DNA from: Fluviicola sp.
GTDB taxonomy: Bacteria > Bacteroidota > Bacteroidia > Flavobacteriales_D > Crocinitomicaceae
DNA: 64,000 nt
Assembly (NCBI RefSeq): GCF_039596395.1
Contig: NZ_JBCNJT010000002.1
Coordinates: 558,001-622,000, forward strand
Direction of reading: 5' to 3'
In this document: piece by piece, positions 57,548 through 64,000 of the stretch
Position numbering within the stretch: the stretch's first letter is position 1
Layout of the letters: every line of letters begins with the position of its first letter
Position numbers and translations under genes: made by a program
The notes under the pieces: generated by a model
Told to the model about the DNA's origin: nothing
The model's input: the letters and a program-made list of their open reading frames with translations, nothing else
Database searches by the model: none

Positions 57548-57597
57548 GCTGAGCACCACGCCTGCTTGTTTTATCAACCCCCGTTTTGGTGCTGAGC
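57548..57597 (+). other. Second hairpin in the leader of the small helical gene
   Basis: GCTGAGCACCA (57548-57558) pairs with TGGTGCTGAGC (57587-57597), 10 of 11 positions, around a 28-base loop. It ends 21 bases before the ATG at 57619. Together with the long hairpin it fills the leader. Confidence 0.6.
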
Positions 57598-57618
57598 GGG
57601 AAATTAAACCTTCTCCAA

Positions 57619-57957
57619 ATGGAAACACTACCACACGCACCAATAGAAACCCGAAAGACATTCATTTGTAATGAAACCATTATCATTAATCTGATCAAGC
57701 AGGATTTGATTAACTGGAAAATGATTCATTCACTTCAAAAAGTGCAGGTTCGCGCAGACGATTACCAATTGGATATTAGTTCTATCATTTTCGAAATCAT
57801 GGACCTGGAGAATCGGAAAGATGTAGATGAAATCTTTGAGAAATACATGGAACTATCAAAGCCGGTGCTAAAGCTATACTCAAGCCTGTCAAACCGGAAA
57901 ATTGATTTGCTGGCTTCTAAGATTTATGATTATTTGGAAAAGTGTAGACAAAAATGA
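57619..57957 (+). CDS. Small helical protein after the structured leader
   Basis: A 112-residue protein from the ATG at 57619; a frame extension to 57586 would start inside the second hairpin and is rejected. It is almost all helix and acidic/aromatic (LIKQDLINWKMIHSLQKVQV, ISSIIFEIMDLENRKDVDEI, LSSLSNRKIDLLASKIYDYL). There is no signal, zinc site or catalytic motif. I have a sense of similar small proteins being common in Bacteroidota accessory regions but cannot name the family. The structured leader and overlapping terminator make a tidy one-gene unit. Confidence 0.75.
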   Translation: METLPHAPIETRKTFICNETIIINLIKQDLINWKMIHSLQKVQVRADDYQLDISSIIFEIMDLENRKDVDEIFEKYMELSKPVLKLYSSLSNRKIDLLASKIYDYLEKCRQK

Positions 57958-57987
57958 AAAATCAGATCCAAATGGATCTGATTTTTC
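57956..57987 (+). terminator. Terminator overlapping the stop of the small helical gene
   Basis: A perfect 14-bp stem GAAAAATCAGATCC (57956-57969) and GGATCTGATTTTTC (57974-57987) with loop AAAT. The stem begins inside the TGA stop (57955-57957). Confidence 0.9.
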
Positions 57988-58052
57988 ATTTAATCTGAAT
58001 ATTTCTTGATCACTAAAATTTATGTAGCAATCAACTGATAGACTCTGAAATC

Positions 58053-58667
58053 CTATTTTTTAGATCTAACCCGCTTAATAACCACCCTGGTCTTCGAATA
58101 TCGTTCTAATTCTGTTAATTCCTTAGCAATTTTTATTTCCCAAAGTTTTTGTTTTTCAGAAACAAGTCCATGATTTGTTTCTTTATCATACTGATTATTA
58201 AGAGTTCTTCTTGTTAACACGGCTTTTTCAAATATTCTATTTATCATTGGATTAATGCTGTCTAAAGAAGTGAACTTGTAATCTAAAAATTCCTTTCTTA
58301 ATTTTCTAGTAGCTAATTCTGCAATATCAAAATGCAATTGTTCGTGTTTTAAAAGATTTGTCGTCGTTATTTTTTTCCACGATTCTTTTTTTCCAAAAGA
58401 ACATACAAAATCATAATCAACTATACTATCACAACGAGTATTAACCTTACTATCTATGATAGTGTACGTAGAAGCTTTGTATTTGCTTTTCTCGTCGGGC
58501 TTTCCTTGAAAATCATCCCAGGTTAATTTTATTTTAGGATCCCAAAAAATCACATCAGCACCTTTACTTAGTTGTTTTTTAGGTAATTGATTACCATCTA
58601 CCAAGGAAATGCTTGAGATCGAAAATAAAATAAAAATCATTAAATAGCTTGGTTTCCTCTTTTTCAT
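58053..58667 (-). CDS. DUF922-type predicted secreted zinc protease
   Basis: A 204-residue protein with a signal peptide (SYLMIFILFSISSISLVDG). The DUF922 core is seen: KLTWDDFQGKPDEKSKYKAS near residue 48, then the helix TTNLLKHEQLHFDIAELATR near 100-119, which carries the HExxH-like zinc motif (HEQLH). The C-terminal 70 residues are a basic helix. Family members are predicted metalloproteases of the bacterial envelope. The gene is 30 bases downstream of the Rhs gene stop, on the same strand, the position where cognate immunity or accessory proteins of Rhs tips are encoded. An accessory role is therefore possible but unproved. Confidence 0.8.
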   Translation of the reverse strand: MKKRKPSYLMIFILFSISSISLVDGNQLPKKQLSKGADVIFWDPKIKLTWDDFQGKPDEKSKYKASTYTIIDSKVNTRCDSIVDYDFVCSFGKKESWKKITTTNLLKHEQLHFDIAELATRKLRKEFLDYKFTSLDSINPMINRIFEKAVLTRRTLNNQYDKETNHGLVSEKQKLWEIKIAKELTELERYSKTRVVIKRVRSKK

Positions 58668-58697
58668 AATTATTACTATTATAAAATCATGCCATTT

Positions 58698-61600
58698 TTA
58701 TGGACATTTTATCCTAACTTTATTAATCAATTCACCCGTAACACTTTTAGCAGCAGTTAAACTACCTCGAATTGTCGATATTCTCGACGATGGAACTCCT
58801 AATCCCATCAACATTCGTTTAAGTTCTTGCGCTCGATTCAACCCCATTTCTCTATTTTTTACCTTAGAAACCGGATTAATCATATTCCAAATCTTTGGAT
58901 CGTTTTCAGCGAAATTCAAATTATAAATTAATACTAATGTAGAACCTGGATTATGTAACATAGTTTTTGCTAATCCTTTAGCCCAACCATATGTGGATTT
59001 TCTATTAGTTAAAGTCCATGTATCAGCGTTAAACTGTGCATTAATATCAACTGGTCTCGTTTGATCCTCATAACACGGTTGAGGTGGAGGTAAAATAGGA
59101 GTTTTTGGTGGTTTAGGAGGTCTTTTGATTCCGCCTCCTGTTGGTGGCGGATTTCCAGGTACATCTGGTGGCCCATTCGGCGGTACATCTGATGAACCAT
59201 CTCCAGTTGAATGCTCTCCACTTTTAGGATTAGCATCTTCATTCTTCTTTAATGATGAGACTTCGGAAGTATACACATAGGTACCCATATAATAGTGTCC
59301 AAAGCGTCCTGAAGCTGAGGTTCCGGAAACATCTTTCTCCCATTTATCACCATTTCTGAAATGATATCTGGATACCAGTTGGGAATTATCTTTATTAGTA
59401 TAAATAAACTCAACAATATTATTTTCTTTCATTCCCTCAGTTGGCAATTTTAACATTTCATTCCGGTCGGCATTTTTATCAGTGAAGTTTCTCTGACCCT
59501 CCATAGGAGTAGATTGAATGACAGTTTCCCCACCATTCTTTCCTTGTTCGCTATTTTTTGAGTTATTATTCTGCATACCATCAATATCATAGTCATTAAT
59601 TGGGTTGTTATCAGAATAATTATAGGGGCTAAGGTGTGCATATTTTGAAGATAACGGATCCACACTGATAAATCTACAAGTCCATGCTGCGTAATACCTC
59701 GCCCCGTAATAATACAACCCACTTTCGAGATCTTTTTCTCTACCTACGTAATGGTATCGTTTTTTAGTAAATGTTCTTAAAGAACTATCACCAAAAGGAT
59801 AATATTCTTCCTTATCGATGATAGTTCCATAAACATCAAGGCGTACCGTAGAACTCCTAATTTGATCTTCCAGATTATATATAATATCAGCAGAGATATC
59901 ATCAGGAAACAAATCTCCTATTCGAATTATCGCAACACGCGAATTGTCATCCGTCAGATGGACATAATTTTTCTCATAAACAGTCCCGTTTTCCAGAATG
60001 CAATACTCAAAAAGACCATCAATATATATAGTACGCTCGTAAATTGGATTAGTACTTGTTCCTGTACGAACTAACTTACTCACTCGGTTCATTCCGGAAT
60101 AATCATATTGTACAAATATCGTAGGATCGGAGCTCCCTGCTTGATTGTAATATGCTATTAATTGATTTCCTGCATTCCAAATATAATTTCGGGTAGTTCC
60201 TGCAGTGATTTGATTCCCACAGGAATCATAGGTGAAGTCTTCTATCAATGAAGGAGCTAAAGTTTCTACTTTTTGTAAAGAGTTATACCCTTCGTTATAT
60301 GTAAAATTTCGAGTAAAACCGTTCGTTCCCAATTGTTTTACTTGTTGTATATTTCCTAATTTGTCATAAGTATATTTTCGAGTATAATTACGAACGTTAT
60401 TTGCATTAGGAGTTCCAGGAGTAGGCGCATAACTGTACAGGTAATCATTTTCGTGCTGGGTATCACTCTCTCGTCCGTCAGCAGAAACAACTCGATAAAG
60501 AGGATCATATTCAAAATTCCTATCTAAAGAATTACTCCCCAATATACTTCCTGTAATGCCACAATCGTTTACCCTATGAAGTATCTTAAGAATATTTCCA
60601 ACCAAATCAAAATTGAAACCGTCATCTTGTTTATTCGATCCACTTTGTGGCTCATAAGTGATAAGATTTCCAATGTGGGATTTAACATATTTCTCACTTC
60701 GTTGACGTAATAAGCGAAAAGTGTTATAATCATAGGAATATCTTGTCATAACGTTATTGCCAAAAGCTACAAGTAATCGTTCTCCCTTTGCATTATAGAC
60801 AATATTTTCTACGTATTCTATTCCATCGTAACTTACTTTTGCAAGTGTTCCTCCACGGTTATATGTCGGTGTTATTTCTTTACGTTCATTATTTACATTC
60901 TCTGGCAAAGAAATTTTTATTACTCTATTCAATGCATCAAAGGTATTACTCGTTTCAAAGATTTTTATATCTAAAATAGTTGGCAATCCGGTCCAATCGA
61001 TTAAGTACGTTTCATAATTATTCAATGCAGTTTTCAATACAACACTACTAATTACTTGCTGTTTTTTAGAAAGTAAGTTGCCTTTAAAATCGAATGCTAC
61101 ATTTTCTATTTTTCCGCTTTCGTCATATTGTTGCCATACTTGTCCAAGGAGATTATTTGTTTTTGGTGAAATTGATTCTTCACCATAAATTATCTGAGTA
61201 CTTAAACGAAAAGAACTTATCCCATTGTTTTTTGACCAACCAAAAATTGGCCGATATAAAGGATCATAAACCGAGAGTATTCGAGCTCCCTTGGCATCTT
61301 TTCCTTCAATGACTTTTCCTGTCGTATCAAAAACTAAGATGTTTTTTCCGCTGTCAATGTGTTTTGTCCAAAGTGGTGGAATAAAACTATCTTTCCTAAC
61401 TGGTCGCAGATCATAAATATGTTCGAACACTTTTCTATTATAGGAGTCACGCACTTCTAGTAAATTGCTTCGAATATCATATTGATAGTACATCAAAACA
61501 TCTTCATACATTTCCGTCTCTGGATTATAATGCGATTTGTGCTCCGTGGTTTTGACAGTTCTTCCAAATGTGTCTACCAAATTACTAGACGGGGTAAACC

Positions 61601-64000
61601 AATTATTTTGAGGGATATTTATTGTCGGATTAGTCAATGGGGCTAAATCGTTTCCATCATATGTGTAATTTTCCCATGGAGTAGGTGTAAAGTTGTCAGG
61701 GAAATCTAGCGAGTTAGGAACGCCATAAATCACCCGTTGTTCGCTATTATCAGGATTTACTACTTTGATCAATCTTGCCCATGAATCATAATACATTTTA
61801 ATTTTCACTCCCATTTGTGGCATAATTGTCCCTCCCGTAGTACTTAATTGAGGTAATGAATAATCAAAATCTTTATCAAAGAAAGGTTCGTATTGTTCCA
61901 CGATTTTCCCCTTATTATTGTAAATACTCCAACCACTTACTACTACGTTTAGCGGATCGTTTTCACCCCTTTCAACACCTATAGCAGGAGCATTCACAGT
62001 ATTTTGATTCGCTAATAATCCTGAAGATCCAAAGATTTGATTTCCAAAAATCACATCTTCAGCTTGAGTTCTTGTCTGCAACAACCTTCCAAAGCCATCT
62101 GAGTAATCCACCTTAACAATGGTCAAACTATTAGGATTTTGTTGGTAATGTTCTTCTCTTAAGATGGTTTTTACCCAAATGGGATTTCCTTGGTTCTTAA
62201 ATGCAAAGAAGTCATATTCCATCTGTACAGATGGAGAGAAACGCTCGTAAAAATCTCCTGAATTACTTTTATAATCTCCTTCTGTACCTTTACCTATTAA
62301 TGCCGTAGCGCATAGTAATCCAAGCGGTGAAAAATCAAAAACGGAGCTGTTGTCATTTAAATCGGTTATCTTATTAGTTTGAAGAATCCGGTAATCATAT
62401 TCCGATCTTACTTCTAGATAACCTGTTGTACTGAACCATTGTTTTGCCCTTACAGGAAGAAATTGATACGAATCGTATTCAATTGTGGAAAGATTGTCAA
62501 ATACATCTTTATTCTCCATAACCAATCCAACAGGATATTCTATCTCACTATCCTGCCAATCATACTTAATGCGTCCATTTTCCGCATACCATCCCTCCTT
62601 ATGATTTGGATAACCACTTCTGCGGTCTTTGTACCCTAAACGCTGATCTCCATTTTGCAGCAATTCTTCAAAAGTAGTAGGATAACCATTTGTACTACTC
62701 CAATCAGGAGTAACTTTAAAACATTCAGGAGTATCTATACCATATACAGTTTCTATAATTTCCTCTGTCAAGACAAGCGTTTCACTCCTCACGGATAAAC
62801 CATAATTCCCGATTTGTCCGTAAGGTAAGCCTTCAAAAGCTTCCCCATCGTAAAAATTCAGGGAACAGCCTATTACAGGCAATGTGTTACTATTGAAAAC
62901 AAGGTCTTTGTACCCAAAAATATTCAGGTTTGTTGCGGATTTAGTAGCATCGTATGAAGTCGATTTTTTTACCCGGTCCGCCATGTATTGCCCGTTCGGA
63001 ATGTCTTTGTAAATGAATTCGCTGATGCCGTAAGTACCCAGGTAGTCTCCGTTTCCGCCTCCGAGTGGAGTTGCCCCACGTGGAAGTCCCGCACTTAACT
63101 GCCCTCCCGGATTTCCATAAGCATCGTAATCTTTTGTGAAGGTAAATTGGTGCATTGGATCGTTTCCACGCTCGTATTGACTGGTTCTTCCAGCTAAACT
63201 AAAGGAGAAAAATACATATTGTTCTCCTAGCTGTTGGGATGTATACAACGGATCAAACTCAGTTCGAATTCCCATCAAACTTTCCGTAATGGTGTATGGA
63301 ATATTCTCTAGTACCGATCCGTCACGACCATAGAGTTCTGATCGCAACAAAGTTCCTCTTAGAGTCCGAATAGCATCTCGTCTGGCTCTTCTGGGCAAGG
63401 AACTCAATAGGTTTTTAGTTTCTGTCGTTCGCTGAAGGACATTACTGTCTCCTTGCCAATATTGATATGCAAAATCCAGTTCTTCCCAGCGGGTATAATC
63501 CGGGCCTACAGGCCCCAAATGAAACCAGCTTTTGGTTTCCACAGGTGGAGAGTAATATTCTGCAATCAGGTTTCCCGGACTGTTTAAGTTATTCTCAGTC
63601 CCATCCGAGGATGCCGTAGTAAAACGTTCGAACGATTCCGTATCCCGTGAATCAACCTGGGCAAAGCCCCTGAATTCTCGTTCTGCTCCATCCCAGTAAC
63701 CATTGTGATAGGAATATTCGGTTACCAGCTTTCCACCGGAGAGGAGGTCATGAACTTCCGTGCGATTCACTACCTGTACCGGAAAAGGCAATTGTGTTTT
63801 CCAACGTGTTTGTGGATCCTGATCGTCTCTCAAAAAATGTTCGATGGAAGAACCGTATGCAACACGCGTAACACTTCCCATATTGTTGTTCATTTCTTCC
63901 AGCAAGTAGGGCTTATTTCCGCCAGTGAAATCCAGGAAGAACATTCTTCCTTTTGTTCCGGTTGTAACAATCTGACTCCATACAATTCCGGCCTGACCGG
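58698..64000 (-). CDS. Partial SpvB/TcdB-Rhs repeat giant protein with OmpA-like tip
   Basis: The ORF is open to the window edge: codons continue upstream of the ATG at 63944 without a stop, so at least 1766 residues are seen and the N-terminus is missing. The start region is TcdB-middle/SpvB-like (LDFTGGNKPYLLEEMNNNMG, then LPFPVQVVNRTEVHD). Many YD-repeats follow (e.g. YDGIEYVENIVYNAKGERL). The Rhs core ends GLYYYGARYYAAWTCRFISV and PINDYDIDGMQ, after which a tip of about 290 residues begins. The tip holds a Pro-rich linker (PPNGPPDVPGNPPP, PPKPPKTPILPPPQP) and an OmpA-C-like domain (NRAQELKRMLMGLGVPSSRI). GC content drops toward the 3' end, as expected for a mosaic Rhs tip. Confidence 0.9.
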   Translation of the reverse strand, partial: GQAGIVWSQIVTTGTKGRMFFLDFTGGNKPYLLEEMNNNMGSVTRVAYGSSIEHFLRDDQDPQTRWKTQLPFPVQVVNRTEVHDLLSGGKLVTEYSYHNGYWDGAEREFRGFAQVDSRDTESFERFTTASSDGTENNLNSPGNLIAEYYSPPVETKSWFHLGPVGPDYTRWEELDFAYQYWQGDSNVLQRTTETKNLLSSLPRRARRDAIRTLRGTLLRSELYGRDGSVLENIPYTITESLMGIRTEFDPLYTSQQLGEQYVFFSFSLAGRTSQYERGNDPMHQFTFTKDYDAYGNPGGQLSAGLPRGATPLGGGNGDYLGTYGISEFIYKDIPNGQYMADRVKKSTSYDATKSATNLNIFGYKDLVFNSNTLPVIGCSLNFYDGEAFEGLPYGQIGNYGLSVRSETLVLTEEIIETVYGIDTPECFKVTPDWSSTNGYPTTFEELLQNGDQRLGYKDRRSGYPNHKEGWYAENGRIKYDWQDSEIEYPVGLVMENKDVFDNLSTIEYDSYQFLPVRAKQWFSTTGYLEVRSEYDYRILQTNKITDLNDNSSVFDFSPLGLLCATALIGKGTEGDYKSNSGDFYERFSPSVQMEYDFFAFKNQGNPIWVKTILREEHYQQNPNSLTIVKVDYSDGFGRLLQTRTQAEDVIFGNQIFGSSGLLANQNTVNAPAIGVERGENDPLNVVVSGWSIYNNKGKIVEQYEPFFDKDFDYSLPQLSTTGGTIMPQMGVKIKMYYDSWARLIKVVNPDNSEQRVIYGVPNSLDFPDNFTPTPWENYTYDGNDLAPLTNPTINIPQNNWFTPSSNLVDTFGRTVKTTEHKSHYNPETEMYEDVLMYYQYDIRSNLLEVRDSYNRKVFEHIYDLRPVRKDSFIPPLWTKHIDSGKNILVFDTTGKVIEGKDAKGARILSVYDPLYRPIFGWSKNNGISSFRLSTQIIYGEESISPKTNNLLGQVWQQYDESGKIENVAFDFKGNLLSKKQQVISSVVLKTALNNYETYLIDWTGLPTILDIKIFETSNTFDALNRVIKISLPENVNNERKEITPTYNRGGTLAKVSYDGIEYVENIVYNAKGERLLVAFGNNVMTRYSYDYNTFRLLRQRSEKYVKSHIGNLITYEPQSGSNKQDDGFNFDLVGNILKILHRVNDCGITGSILGSNSLDRNFEYDPLYRVVSADGRESDTQHENDYLYSYAPTPGTPNANNVRNYTRKYTYDKLGNIQQVKQLGTNGFTRNFTYNEGYNSLQKVETLAPSLIEDFTYDSCGNQITAGTTRNYIWNAGNQLIAYYNQAGSSDPTIFVQYDYSGMNRVSKLVRTGTSTNPIYERTIYIDGLFEYCILENGTVYEKNYVHLTDDNSRVAIIRIGDLFPDDISADIIYNLEDQIRSSTVRLDVYGTIIDKEEYYPFGDSSLRTFTKKRYHYVGREKDLESGLYYYGARYYAAWTCRFISVDPLSSKYAHLSPYNYSDNNPINDYDIDGMQNNNSKNSEQGKNGGETVIQSTPMEGQRNFTDKNADRNEMLKLPTEGMKENNIVEFIYTNKDNSQLVSRYHFRNGDKWEKDVSGTSASGRFGHYYMGTYVYTSEVSSLKKNEDANPKSGEHSTGDGSSDVPPNGPPDVPGNPPPTGGGIKRPPKPPKTPILPPPQPCYEDQTRPVDINAQFNADTWTLTNRKSTYGWAKGLAKTMLHNPGSTLVLIYNLNFAENDPKIWNMINPVSKVKNREMGLNRAQELKRMLMGLGVPSSRISTIRGSLTAAKSVTGELINKVRIKCP

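Noticed and set aside
57428..57600. Retron, SRP RNA, tmRNA, RNase P RNA or diversity-generating element
   Set aside because: No reverse transcriptase is in the window, and the conserved words of SRP, tmRNA and RNase P RNAs are missing. The small helical protein alone does not show an Avd-type context.
57417..57698. 93-codon minus-strand ORF over the structured RNA
   Set aside because: It exists because the hairpins are free of stops on this strand; no start context, no family, and it overlaps the better supported plus-strand gene.

Overview
The window looks like a piece of a Bacteroidota chromosome, most likely a Flavobacteriales member of the Fluviicola/Crocinitomicaceae type. The evidence is a complete sprA gene next to ruvA and a malic enzyme gene, several proteins with type IX secretion (T9SS) C-terminal sorting domains, large outer-membrane barrels, a class Ia ribonucleotide reductase, and many promoters with the Bacteroidota -7 motif TAnnTTTG. 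The genus is an inference; no rRNA is present.

Positions 1 to about 44500 are ordinary host chromosome of moderate GC. On the minus strand lie maeB, ruvA, sprA, a GNAT acetyltransferase and a partial membrane protein. They are followed by T9SS cargo (a 631-residue Omp28-like protein and two tandem paralogues), a zinc-less sirtuin and a TlpA/barrel/Omp28 operon (15863-19044). Next come a biotinyl protein, an M1 peptidase, a 1149-residue outer-membrane barrel, nrdA/nrdB, comF, a DUF1295 membrane enzyme, a FAD oxidoreductase and a Kef-type antiporter. The stretch ends with an ECF sigma factor coupled to a membrane/barrel protein, a CXXCH lipoprotein, an alpha/beta hydrolase, a YciI-like protein and a small secreted protein. 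Palindromic REP-like repeats lie near 27210-27361 and 36605.

An integrated island starts at an initiator tRNA-Met gene (44425-44497). A large serine recombinase runs antisense into the tRNA, so its last codons are tRNA sequence. Upstream of it on the minus strand are an excisionase-like HTH protein and three unrecognised proteins (to 49083).

The AT-rich cargo at 49510-56897 is the most interesting part. A type I methyltransferase (HsdM and HsdS) is followed, with overlapping or abutting genes, by an SMC/ABC-like AAA ATPase and an HNH nuclease resembling the PtuA/PtuB pair of Septu defence. There is no HsdR helicase-nuclease in the locus. A fifth gene, a NucS-like nuclease, is broken by a frameshift. 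A convergent XRE regulator closes the block.

A long, clearly structured RNA hairpin (57428-57540, capped by a GAAA tetraloop) and a second hairpin then precede a small helical protein with its own strong terminator. The window ends in a partial SpvB/TcdB-Rhs giant protein. Its variable tip carries a proline-rich linker and an OmpA-like domain, and a DUF922-type predicted metalloprotease lies just downstream.
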